The position numbers and the translations under genes are program-made. The notes below the pieces were generated by a model. That model did no database searches. It was not told where the DNA came from and worked only from the letters and a program-made list of their open reading frames with translations. Of a stretch of DNA of 28,999 nucleotides, positions 11,101 to 20,485 are shown in pieces. The stretch covers positions 1 to 28,999 of the forward strand of contig JASJQH010000109.1 of assembly GCA_040143965.1 (NCBI GenBank), in the 5' to 3' direction. The stretch's first letter is position 1. Every line of letters starts with the position of its first letter. The stretch comes from Basidiobolus ranarum. Taxonomy: Eukaryota; Basidiobolomycota; Basidiobolomycetes; Basidiobolales.

Positions 11101-11217
11101 CGGATTTGCTGGTCTAGGGAAATGAAGTAAGTACATAATAAACGCTATAAATAGTAGAGTACATGACTAACCAGGTGACAAGGTGTGAGCAAGTATTTCA
11201 CCGAAATTAAGACTCAT
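8196..11217 (-). CDS. KAP95: Importin subunit beta-1 (karyopherin beta, Kap95 type)
   Basis: Minus-strand exons: 11172-11217, 11055-11113, 10885-10989, 10751-10828, 10486-10686, 10344-10420, 10213-10288 and 8196-10151, coding 865 residues (yeast Kap95 has 861). All junctions are GT-AG and keep phase. The protein starts MSLNFGEILAHTLSPDQQIR and shows HEAT repeats throughout. Family landmarks include GERNYIMQVVCEATQ, VEFWSTVCEEEIELD, EDEWNIAMAAATCLSLFAQ, REAAVMAFGSILDGP and the C-terminal DVARWAREMVKRA. It is a soluble nuclear transport receptor that carries NLS cargo (with importin-alpha) through the nuclear pore and releases it on RanGTP binding. Introns cluster in the first quarter of the gene; the last exon holds three quarters of the protein. 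It shares an 850-bp divergent upstream region with the uS2m gene. Identification is firm. Confidence 0.96.
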
Positions 11218-12070
11218 TTTTTCTAGAATGTACAGGAAAAGCCGCGAATAAACAACTAAAGTCGCTTGAGAAAGAAAAGAGCGAGGCTTTTTTTGCTTTG
11301 GTAATACGGAATGCGAAATACGCTAGATCACCGAGCGACGTAAAGAATCAGATAGCTAATTTACTATTTAGACCCCATAATAATGCATATAATCTTAATC
11401 GATCCTAGATCAACCAAAAGTGACCAATCACTTGGAACAAAAGAGAAAAAATCAACATGATCATTCAATTTGTTTGTGATCCGGGGGGTTGAAAAAAATT
11501 ACAACTTGATAATAAACAATTGAAGCAGTTGCATTAATAACTTACGTATAACCTATAATATGTGCTTTACTAAAACAGCGATGTTATGAATACACACCTC
11601 CAAACAAGGAATGTCAAGAATTATTGCAGAATCCATTGAATTCGTCAAGTTAATCGAGCATTTGGTCTCACTATTCTTTTTATCCACCCATTCATGCATT
11701 CACGCATGGGTATTATATTTTATATTCTTAACAAATATGGTTCGATTCATGCATAAATTTATGTTCTTTCTGTTATCACGTGACACAATAGCGTTAAATA
11801 TCACAGATATAAGATATCCACGTGAAATTCGCCATATTAGTTTATAGCCCATAATAATTATGGGAAACAGAATATATGAGAAATAAATATCAAGAGTTTG
11901 AGTTCAAATCAGCACACAACTAAACTAAATGAAAAAATTGATATGGGGTTGAAATTCAGAAATTTTGAAAAACTTCGAATAGAATCAACAATTTTTGCCT
12001 TTTGACTACTTGCCACGATACTTTCGTCGTTTTAATAGTTTCTGCTAAACCGCTTGAAAGTAGAAACTAA
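11218..12070. promoter_or_regulatory. Divergent intergenic region between importin-beta and uS2m genes
   Basis: This region must hold both promoters. It contains two CACGTG E-boxes, at 11777-11782 (inside the palindrome TCACGTGA) and 11819-11824, 42 bases apart. No gene is supported; a 78-codon frame at 11611-11847 is unrecognised and overlaps the E-boxes. Confidence 0.5.
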
Positions 12071-13251
12071 ATGATTCGCAACCTCGCTTCTTCAAGGACC
12101 TGTATTGGTCACGTTACTCGTGTATCTTCTTTAAGTGGTGTTCAGAAAGGTATATGGGTATTCACCAGTAATTTCCTTTGAAATATTACTCAAATTCTAT
12201 TGTGTTTCACAGCTACAGTCAGATATCTGAGTGAGACTAAAGCCAACAACTCAACTGCCGAAATATCTGTAGCTGACACACCTGCTGAAGGATACGTTGA
12301 TGTTAAAAAAAGACTCGCGGCTTTGAGTAAGTATTATATATGACCATTTATCATTTTTTAAAGTATTCAGAATCAATTAGTGTCCATTTTACTATTGACT
12401 ACCATAGCTCAATTATTCAAACAAATAGTTCGTTTTTTTCACTACCCTTACTAATGGAGGCTATTTATCTAGCTCCCGAATATGTCATGATCGGTTCTCG
12501 TAAAGCCAAGCGTACTACTGGTGCTCCCAACGAGCCACCTTCTCCCTATTCTTTAACCATTTCAAAACTTCTCTCCTGTGGTTTACACCTTGGTCACTCC
12601 ACTTCTTTGTGGGAGCCCAAAACCTTACCGTTTGTTTTTGGTACTCGTGCTGGTATTAGTATTATCAATTTAGAGCACACTTTGACCTATTTGAGAAGAG
12701 CCTGCGCAGTTGTCCGTGAGGTTGCTTATAATGGAGGCATTATTCTTTTTGTCGGAACTAAACCAGAAATCTCCAAAATTACTATCGATGCTGCTAAACG
12801 TTGTGACGCTTATCACGTTTCCAATAAATGGGTCCCTGGTACTATTACCAACTCTGGAACTATTCTTCGTCGTCATGCAGTCCCAGATCCCGAAAATCCT
12901 TCCCGTCCACCCAAGACATTCCGTCCTGATCTTTTGGTCATTTTGAATGCACTTGATAACCCAATCGCCATTACCGAAGCTGACCGTAAGAACATTCCTA
13001 CCATCGCTATCGCTGATTCCGATTTCGATCCCTTAAAAGTCACTTATCCTATTCCTGCTAACGACGACTCGATTCGGGGTGTTGAACTCATTGCCGGAGT
13101 GTTAAGTATGGCTGCTAAAGAAGGACAGTTGAAGCGTGCCAGAAAATTAGAGGAGAATGCACAAAACAACCGTGGTAGACTTTTCCGTGACTATCGTCAA
13201 AGTGAGCCCAAAGCTCAGGCCATCCGTGGTCAACTTTTGAAGTCTATTTAA
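12071..13251 (+). CDS. MRP4: Mitochondrial small-subunit ribosomal protein uS2m
   Basis: Exons 12071-12149, 12213-12326 and 12473-13251 give 323 residues. The N-terminus (MIRNLASSRTCIGHVTRVSS) is basic, Ser-rich and without acidic residues, as expected for a mitochondrial targeting sequence. The uS2 core begins near residue 75. It shows the family marks LLSCGLHLGHSTSLWEPKTLPFVFG as a continuous block, FVGTKPEISKI, KWVPGTITN, DLLVILNALDNP, NIPTIAIADSDFDP and the YPIPANDDSIRGVEL C-terminal block. The protein would sit in the head of the mitochondrial 28S-37S subunit. Intron 1 is 63 nt. Intron 2 is longer (146 nt): its used acceptor TCTAG at 12472 follows an ACTAAT branch point, while an earlier CATAG at 12407 would run into a stop. 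The C-terminal 35 residues are basic. Confidence 0.93.
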
Positions 13252-13605
13252 GTGATGGATATTCCAAGAACCTTTCATTCATATACACTCTAAGCATCAA
13301 GAAAAAATAGAGATCCATTGATTTTCTACCATTTTATTTCACCCATTGGATAAATGGAATTACCTCAATTTTTATACATTCTTTAAATGGTATTTTCTTC
13401 AAGAATATAGCTGGACTTGAATAATTTATCCTGCATATTAAAATCGTTTCAAACGAGAGTGCCATATTTTCATTGAGTGGTTTATTATGGGAATTGAACT
13501 TCACATGTTAATGAAGGGTGTCAGAAAACTGATGGATTTTAGCTAAGGAATTGAACAAAATATACATCTTGAAGAGGATGTCTTCTCTCAAATATGAATT
13601 CACTT
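13252..13605. other. Convergent 3' flank between uS2m and INTS9
   Basis: AT-rich tail-to-tail spacer of about 350 bases. No ORF or RNA gene seen; it probably holds both 3' untranslated regions. Confidence 0.4.
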
Positions 13606-16096
13606 TTAGGCTGCGGTCAATAGTTCAAGAAATATGTCTTTGAGGATGGACCGTAAGGTGTTATTCTCAGCGGTGATGCTGGATTCTCTCGAGTCAATAG
13701 TGATTTTCCCCTTTCCATGTTTACACTGCAGATTGATCACTATCTTGGTGTCATTATCTAATTCTTCATAGTCATACTCAATTTCGTTCTGCCACGAGCA
13801 AAAAACATCAGTTATTGCTGAAAATACTACTAAAAATCAAGTGCTTACCTCATCTAGGCGATTGAGTACTTTCGTGAGGTCTACGTCTCCATATAAATGG
13901 CGTTGCCTCTGGAAATGAAGATTCGGGATATCGTACACACTACCGAGCTGAATCTCATTCTTACCGTTGGCAATTCCAAAGCTACCAGTTATTTCGGAGT
14001 ATTCCGAATGTCCATTCGATGTCGGTTTCAAAGCTGTCATAATCTAATGGAATTGTGAGAAATCAAGTGGAGAGTGAAGAGCATTGGAGTTGTATAGCTT
14101 ACTGGCTCTGTTAACAGAACGCGGTCGAATTCAAATCGCAAGGGAATCGACACTATTTCTAAGGGTGTGTACATATTCACAGTGGTTGAGTGGTCGATCA
14201 TTTTATGGAATGATTGATCTTTTGGAACAACAACATGCGATAACTTATAGTTTCGTACGAGTAGCTCAACATCTTCATTATTTAGTCCCCCTTCCAATGG
14301 ACAATAATTCACGTTGAGTGACAGTGGTTGGCAACTTTTGAGAGCTTTGATGTAATCGTATTCAGCGTCTTTTAAGACAGAGGTTAGTTGAGTGAATGCT
14401 AAATTAAGCAGGCAGATGAAGGGCATTACCGGTGAATATAATTGTATTCTTAGGATCATTCTTCCACATATCAATAAAGCGGGTGACATCTCCAACCATT
14501 AACGAAGGATGCCCAGCAAAGATAATGCAGGGTTCCTTGAAGTTTCGACCAAATGCTTCGCTCAAGTTTGGATAGTAGGAGAGTTTTTCATTTGCAATGA
14601 GTTCGCTGTGTATAAGAGGGGCTTCGGGTAGATATACTTTCTCCTGTTTAGCTGAGCACATCCTATAGGATTCAAAGCAGTAAGTACTCGTACTTCAAAT
14701 ACATCAAAATGTACAAATTACCATTCGGCCAAGATATTCGAGTATTGCAAAGATTTGGCAGCAACAGGCGAGATCACATACATATGAACATCAGCAAAGC
14801 TCATATTTGAAAGATATTTACTTAGCACTTCTATGATATCAAATAGGGTGCCGCAAGGGTACGTAGGGAAGATCACGTTTCCACCTTTTCGCAGTGTTTT
14901 TGCTGTACAATTTCCAGATATCAAATTAGTGTATGGGCATTGAGTATTAAACAATAGGTAAGAAAATACCTGTTGAGGTACAAAGCTCATTGTAGAAGCT
15001 TTGAAGTGGTTGAATATTCGAATTTAAACTCACCTCCCCAAAAATAGTCATGTCGCTATTTTTGAAGATTGAAGGGTCAAAGGGACTGGCATGTGTTGAT
15101 GGTGCAACAGAAGAGGTTGAAATGAAGGAGATCTACGTGCGAGAATATGAATATTGTGGTATTATGGATGATTTTTGCAGCATTTTGAAGCTACTCACCA
15201 GTTTGTCACCGTATTTAATAAGCCAGTTAGAACCTCCCAAACAATATCCGGAGCTGGTTGCTGTGACCTCAATGGAATCCACTAAAGACTGAAAACTAAT
15301 TAAAAACTTCGACAATATAACTTCTTTTCCATCAAACTACGTACCAATTTTTCTTGATATCGAATGGGTTGTATCTTGTATATGCATGATTGGATATCAT
15401 TAAAGCTATACATACGCCTTAATAGAGAGCTTTTCTGATTGAATTCAGATGTGTACTTGCTTTATAAACCAGACTGGTAAATATTTGCAAAAAAGTCGAG
15501 TTTTTGAAGCGAAGAAGAGTTACCTAGTATTACTATTTTCGTTGGAGTGCTCTCGTTGGTAAAAAGGATCCTCGGCATATTTTACAAGCTCTTCCATCAA
15601 TTGACTAAGTTATATCGTTAGTAAAGGCTAGATCAAATTTACAATGCGCAAAACACGATTACATACCAACCAAAATTTATAGTAGGCTCAGTCGCATAAA
15701 TTTGTCCTTTAAAGTCGGTATATTCAGTAATGAAAGGCAAAGCTAACATCTGCTTAAAGTTGGAAATCAGAATGAAATCAACTGTGCTGAAGTCAACATC
15801 GGTAAAGTTTGGTGTTTCCACAAGGAGTCGACGATCATTAGACTGTTTTAAGTTTTGACTTTGTGCAGCTAGGTCTATATTGTCATTATCTGAAGAATTG
15901 AAGAGATCAGCTCCAATACGAAGCCCACAATCTAGTAATATAACAACATCGCGAAGTTTAAGCAAAAAAGAGCCACCACGTTCTCCTTGGCCTAAAGATT
16001 GCTAAGAAAATTTTAACTGTCATGCAAAGTGTTTATATTTATTTCCCAAGGTTTAAGCCTTAGAATAGACGAAATGTTTGTTCTTACCAACTTCAT
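13606..16096 (-). CDS. INTS9: Integrator complex subunit 9 (INTS9/RC-74 homologue)
   Basis: Minus-strand exons: 16088-16096 (only Met-Lys-Leu), 15667-16001, 15524-15604, 15345-15459, 15199-15288, 14970-15132, 14722-14902, 14430-14662, 14103-14368, 13849-14043 and 13606-13788, coding 616 residues (human INTS9 is 658). All junctions keep phase. Intron 15605-15666 has a perfect TACTAAC, and intron 14369-14429 has CAACTAAC. INTS9 landmarks in order: VVILLDCGL, STVDFILISNFKQMLALPFI, GQIYATEPTINFG, LMEELVKYAEDP, ATSSGYCLGGSNWLIK, TLRKGGNVIFPTYPCG, MYVISPVAAKSLQYSNILAEW as a continuous block, KVYLPEAPLIHSEL, IIFAGHPSLMVGDV and SCQPLSLNVNYCPL. The metallo-beta-lactamase metal ligands (HxHxDH) are absent, as in known INTS9, which is the inactive partner of the INTS11 nuclease. 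The C-terminal domain that pairs with INTS11 is present. Role: nuclear 3'-end cleavage of snRNA and other RNA polymerase II transcripts. Confidence 0.93.
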
Positions 16097-16599
16097 AGTT
16101 GAATTTAATAGTTATGTAAAGTGTAACTTTGCTATAAACTCGTTTGAGAAGAAAAGTATAAAATAACTGGCTTTGTAGTAAAATTGATATCATAGGTGAG
16201 ATTTGTTTCCGCAGTCATGAACCTAATTTATTCATTAAAGTAAATATTCGGCCTATGATGAGGCAAGTGATGCTGTTTTCTAAATCGTTGATAGACAACA
16301 AATCAATCAATTTCATGGTTATATTGAGCAAAATAGCATTGAAATGAATATATTAAACAAAAATACAAGGTATTCAGTTTTAGTTAACATTATATAAAAG
16401 CAATAACAGTTAAGAGTGGCTTAGCTCCGATATAGGGGCTGATGACAAAATATAGAAGCTAGTCTATGTTTTCTTCGCATACATGGTGGCTTAGACTTCA
16501 TCACAAAGACATTATCTTGGGAGAAATACTAGTATATATAGTACGGCATGATTCCCTACTAAATGCTCAAGCAAAGTGCTTATTTATCTTTTTAAAATC
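16097..16599. promoter_or_regulatory. Divergent intergenic region, INTS9 and repeat-protein gene
   Basis: The sequence TATATATA at 16533-16540 lies about 60 bases before the start of the repeat-protein gene and fits a TATA box. The rest is AT-rich and shows no gene. Confidence 0.4.
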
Positions 16600-17055
16600 A
16601 TGACCCAATCCCAACAACCTCAACAGTATCCTCGCCGTGAGGAAAATTCTCACAGTCACTTCGGTCGTAATTCCGGTAGTCGCCGTGCTGAAGAAGAGCA
16701 GGAGTATCCACGTAGTCATCGTTATGGTCGTGGCTTCGGTCGCCAATACGAAGATGAAGAGCAAGAATATCCCCGTAGCCGCCGTTATGGACGTGGCTTC
16801 GGTCGTCAATACGAGGATGAGGAGCAAGAATATCCCCGCAGTCGCCGTTATGGACGTGGCTTCGGTCGTCAATACGAGGATGAGGAGCAAGAATATCCCC
16901 GCAGTCGCCGTTATGGCCGTGGTTTAGGTCGTCAATATGAGGACGAGGAGCAAGAGTATCCACGCAGTCGCCGTTATGGCCGTGGTTTCGGTCGTCAATA
17001 TGAGGACGAAGAGCAAAAATACTCTCGCGGTCGTCGTTCCAGTGGTCAAAACTAA
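16600..17055 (+). CDS. Small Arg/Tyr/Gly- and Glu-rich tandem-repeat protein
   Basis: A single exon codes 151 residues, starting MTQSQQPQQYPRREENSHSH. From residue about 32 it consists of 21-residue units whose pattern is EEQEYPRS, RRYGRGFG, RQYED; there are five full units and a partial sixth, ending GRRSSGQN. Each unit alternates an acidic patch with a basic, aromatic YGRGFG patch. There is no signal peptide, hydrophobic stretch or cysteine. The style resembles disordered RG/YG-rich proteins that bind RNA or form condensates, but no family is recognised and the function is unknown. A TATATATA box sits about 60 bases upstream and the start has an adenine at -3 (AAATCATGA), so I take it as a real gene. 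Minus-strand open frames over it are artefacts of the repeat. Confidence 0.75.
   Translation: MTQSQQPQQYPRREENSHSHFGRNSGSRRAEEEQEYPRSHRYGRGFGRQYEDEEQEYPRSRRYGRGFGRQYEDEEQEYPRSRRYGRGFGRQYEDEEQEYPRSRRYGRGLGRQYEDEEQEYPRSRRYGRGFGRQYEDEEQKYSRGRRSSGQN
16693..17052 (+). repeat. Tandem repeat, 63-bp period, about 5.7 units
   Basis: Units begin at 16693, 16756, 16819, 16882, 16945 and 17008 (partial). Units two and three differ by only three bases, all in third codon positions. Most differences between the other neighbours are also synonymous; exceptions are His for Arg in unit one, Leu for Phe in unit four and changes in the partial last unit. Confidence 0.95.
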
Positions 17056-17816
17056 ATAATCAATAATTCAGAGCAGTTTAACAAAGGATTAATTTTATCC
17101 ACTACGAATTTTTCAATAAATTTACTATTTGTGTAATCAAATTCCGTTTACAATTTATTTGATCATGTTTCGAATTACATGGATTATCAAAAAAACGCAC
17201 ATTGTTGCTGGCTGTAATATTGCCGAATAGAGTTAACGAAGATAGGTTCTCGTTGGCTCAATGCGAGAAATTCATTTTAATGATCGTATTTAGCATAGAA
17301 TATCCATAAATTGCCCTAGTTAGTATCATATAATTGGAAATCAGTGTATATACTTATCAATCAAATTGAGTAGTACTACATTAATCAATTAACTTGAAGA
17401 TCTCTTATACCGAGGCCGAGAACGATTAACGATTCTTTAGAAATTAATTCTAGTCAAATCAAATCAAACAACTCTTTGAAGAAAACTTGAGTAACAACAA
17501 ACAAACTAGATATCGTGAGATTGACAAATCCCTTTTTGAGATACTTCTTGGAGAAAGTGGTTTATTGTCCAACTAGCCAGGTCATAAGGTTGGTCAATGG
17601 CGGTGAAGCATAACACATATCACAATTTAGACTTCAAGTTGCACCAGAGTTCAACAAATCCTATAACTGATAATGTGTGTGCTGGGTAGATGCTGAGTGA
17701 TGGAATAGGCTTAAATAGTTCTGATTAAACCCCGATACTTTTCTGGGATATTTCCACATCCAGCTCACCCACAAATAGATTTGAGGTGGGACAAATATGT
17801 ACAGCAGTGACAATGC
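17056..17816. other. Intergenic region before the GH3-GNAT gene
   Basis: About 760 AT-rich bases. An AATAAA at 17115-17120 could end the repeat-protein transcript. No gene or RNA structure recognised. Confidence 0.35.
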
Positions 17817-17823
17817 TATAAAA
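17817..17823 (+). promoter_or_regulatory. TATA box of the GH3-GNAT gene
   Basis: TATAAAA lies about 60 bases before the start codon at 17879, followed by a CT-rich leader (CATCAGTTATTCCCCTCCCC) typical of fungal transcription starts. Confidence 0.55.
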
Positions 17824-17878
17824 CGTCACCACTGTCTTCTTCATCAGTTATTCCCCTCCCCCACATCTTGTTTCCAAA

Positions 17879-20485
17879 ATGTCTCCAGATTCGAAATCGC
17901 AAGTTGGTCAACTCTTGATCGCAGGTTTCCATGGCCAAACTCCGGATGAGAATATCGTCGATTTGATTGAAAATCATAATCTTGGCTCTATCATTTTGTT
18001 CAGTCGTAACATCAAGAATGCCGAGCAAATCCGTAAACTTACCTATGACTTGCAACTTATCGCTAAAAATGCCGGCCACACACGTCCCTTGTTTATCTCT
18101 GCTGACCAAGAAAATGGTGTCGTACAACGTTTGGGTGAATCTGGAACTTTCATGCCAGGAAACATGGCTCTTGGTGCTATCAACTGCACAGAAACTGCTA
18201 GGAAGGTGGCTGTGGCTACTGCTAAAGAACTTCTGGCTCTTGGCATCAACTGGAATCTATGCCCCAGTTTGGATGTAAATAACAACCCCTTAAATCCAGT
18301 CATCGGAGTTCGCTCTTTTGGGGAGGATCCCGTGACTGTGGGCCGTTTAGGATGTGCCATCATTGAAGGACAACAAGCTACCAATATTCCTACTAGTATT
18401 AAGCATTTCCCTGGTCATGGAGACACAGCTACAGACTCTCACCTCGGTGTCCCTGTGATCAACAAGAGTATCGAGGATTTGGAAAACTTAGAACTTATTC
18501 CCTTTCAGCAGGCTATTTCCTCAGTTAATCCTGCGTCAGTGATGATTGCCCATATTAGTCTTCCAGCAATTATTGCGAAGTCCGAGAGTGGTAGTGATCG
18601 TCCCGCAAGTATTGCCCGCGAAATTTCTCATGATCTTTTGAGAGTTAAGATGGGTTACCAAGGTGTCATTGTCCCTGATTGCTTGGAAATGGACGCGGTT
18701 GATAAAACTTTCGGTGCAGATGTAGGAGCATTAATGAGTTTAAAGGCAGGAAATGATATGTCCATGGTCTCACACACCTACTCAAAGCAGAAGAAAGCGA
18801 TTGCGCTTATTCAGTCCGCATTAGAATCTGGAGAGTTGGAAAAAACTGAATTCGAAGCCTCCTTGAAACGAGTCAATGAACTTAAAGATAAATATTTATC
18901 TTGGGAAACTGCTTTACCCGAATCATTTGACTACAGTATCATAAGCTGTCCTGAGCACATTCAGATGAGGGATACAGCCTATGACCTCTCGACCACCATT
19001 GTACGCAATAACGCTGGATTGATTCCTTTAAAGCTCGAATCATCTGACTATGTTCTCTTTCTCGCTCCTCATATCCCATTGACCAAGGCCATTGATATGA
19101 GCTCGGATCCATTCGCTCCTTTGTACACTTCACTTCAGAAACGCCATAGCAACATGAAGTTTGTTAGCTTCAATGAGGAGGCCTCAGACATTACTTCACC
19201 CGATGCAAAGATGATTAATGAAGAAATCGAAAAAGCCACCACTATCATTGTTAGTACGGCCAACGCCAACTTGTACGATTTCCAACCTAAATTAATGAAC
19301 AGGATTATCAAAACTAATAAGCCAGTGATCTGTGTTGCTGTGATCAACCCCTACGATATCATGACTTTCCCCGATATCCAAACTTATCTCGTCACTTATG
19401 AATATTCTCCACCTGCTTATGAATCCGTTTCCAAAGTAATCTTTGGAGAGATCGAAGCTAAAGGAAAGCTTCCTGTCACTATCCCTGGTATCAAAGATAT
19501 TGAATGCAAACCAAATAAATGGATAGTTGAACATTATCAAGTTGAGCGGGATTATAAACAAGTTGTCAAGCTTTGGGAAGCTACTTTGGGAGGTAAATGG
19601 CCATTATCCGCTGAGCGTATAGCGCACATATTAAACAAGGGTTCTGAACCATATCACTTTGTCGTTCGTGAAAATGACACCTTGATTGGTTTTGCTGCTA
19701 CTTATCAAAGCCCAGCTGATCGTCACAAAGTACAAGTTGGTCATTTGGCACTTATTCTTGTCTCTCCTGAACGACAACAGCAAGGTGTTGGAAGTGCCCT
19801 TCACAATTCCGCCATGGTTCACCTTCGCTCCAACAAAGCCATCAAGTCAGTACAACTTGGTTCAACATATCCCCGCTTCTTCTGTGGTGTTCCCGAAAAC
19901 CTCAGTGAGGCCGTAGATTTTTTCCAACATCGTAATTGGGATCTTAGTTCCCACTCAGTTTATGATCTTACCCAAGACATAACAGAATACGAGACACCTA
20001 GTTACGTAACTGCACGTATGGAGAAAGAGGGTATATGGTTTGGCCGCATAACGCCTTCTGAATTGTGGGAACTTTATGCTTTTGAAAATCAATATTTCCC
20101 ATACTGGCTCTCGACCTATAAACATCATGCTGAGCTTGGTGATTTTCAGGATCTCCTTGTTGGGCGCGATGGGGGTCCCGAAGGACCTATCATCGCTGCT
20201 ACGGTCGTCTATACTGCAAATGGATCCCATGAGTTACGCTCTGATATCCCATGGCAACACGAATCACTTTTAGGCGCAAACTGTGGTGGTATGGCTTGTG
20301 TTGGTGTGGCAGATGAGCAGAGAGGAAGAGGAATTGGTATAGGTATCGTTGCGTATGCCAATGAAGTATTGCAGAGACGTGGTGTGAAAGTCAGTTACGT
20401 TGATTGGGTAGAGTTGGTTGGATTCTATGGCAAAACAGGCTACAAGGCATGGAGAGAATACAAAATGAGCTCGCAAAAATTCTGA
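17879..20485 (+). CDS. GH3 beta-N-acetylglucosaminidase (NagZ type) fused to tandem GNAT domains
   Basis: An intronless gene of 868 codons. Residues 1 to about 340 are a GH3 catalytic barrel: SADQENGVVQRLG (75-87), SLDVNNNPLNPVIGVRSFG (130-148), the NagZ signature KHFPGHGDTATDSH (175-188, holding the His/Asp dyad that acts as acid-base in this branch), and VPDCLEMDAV (266-275), whose Asp267 fits the nucleophile. Residues about 360-540 match the second GH3 domain. Residues about 555-865 are two GNAT folds: motif A ERQQQGVGSAL at 631-641 and EQRGRGIGIG at 813-822. The same GH3-GNAT architecture is known from fungal enzymes such as Rhizomucor miehei Nag. There is no signal peptide, so it is probably cytosolic and trims GlcNAc from chitin- or glycan-derived oligosaccharides. 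What the GNAT part acetylates is unknown. The start has AAAATG context and a TATA box upstream. Confidence 0.92.
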   Translation: MSPDSKSQVGQLLIAGFHGQTPDENIVDLIENHNLGSIILFSRNIKNAEQIRKLTYDLQLIAKNAGHTRPLFISADQENGVVQRLGESGTFMPGNMALGAINCTETARKVAVATAKELLALGINWNLCPSLDVNNNPLNPVIGVRSFGEDPVTVGRLGCAIIEGQQATNIPTSIKHFPGHGDTATDSHLGVPVINKSIEDLENLELIPFQQAISSVNPASVMIAHISLPAIIAKSESGSDRPASIAREISHDLLRVKMGYQGVIVPDCLEMDAVDKTFGADVGALMSLKAGNDMSMVSHTYSKQKKAIALIQSALESGELEKTEFEASLKRVNELKDKYLSWETALPESFDYSIISCPEHIQMRDTAYDLSTTIVRNNAGLIPLKLESSDYVLFLAPHIPLTKAIDMSSDPFAPLYTSLQKRHSNMKFVSFNEEASDITSPDAKMINEEIEKATTIIVSTANANLYDFQPKLMNRIIKTNKPVICVAVINPYDIMTFPDIQTYLVTYEYSPPAYESVSKVIFGEIEAKGKLPVTIPGIKDIECKPNKWIVEHYQVERDYKQVVKLWEATLGGKWPLSAERIAHILNKGSEPYHFVVRENDTLIGFAATYQSPADRHKVQVGHLALILVSPERQQQGVGSALHNSAMVHLRSNKAIKSVQLGSTYPRFFCGVPENLSEAVDFFQHRNWDLSSHSVYDLTQDITEYETPSYVTARMEKEGIWFGRITPSELWELYAFENQYFPYWLSTYKHHAELGDFQDLLVGRDGGPEGPIIAATVVYTANGSHELRSDIPWQHESLLGANCGGMACVGVADEQRGRGIGIGIVAYANEVLQRRGVKVSYVDWVELVGFYGKTGYKAWREYKMSSQKF

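Noticed and set aside
14400-14430. 31-nt intron in INTS9 ending at TTTAG
   Set aside because: The acceptor at 14369 gives a 61-nt intron with a CAACTAAC branch point and a better family alignment (TDAEYDYIKAL).
14970-15060. Extra short intron in INTS9 (GTGAGT near 15012 to CAAAG)
   Set aside because: It would be only about 35 nt, and the region reads through in frame and aligns with known INTS9 sequence before the FYNELCTST segment.
16567-16963. Minus-strand and alternate-frame ORFs over the tandem repeat protein
   Set aside because: A 63-bp repeat free of stops in one frame gives stop-free shadows in others; third-position silent changes support only the plus-strand frame starting at 16600.
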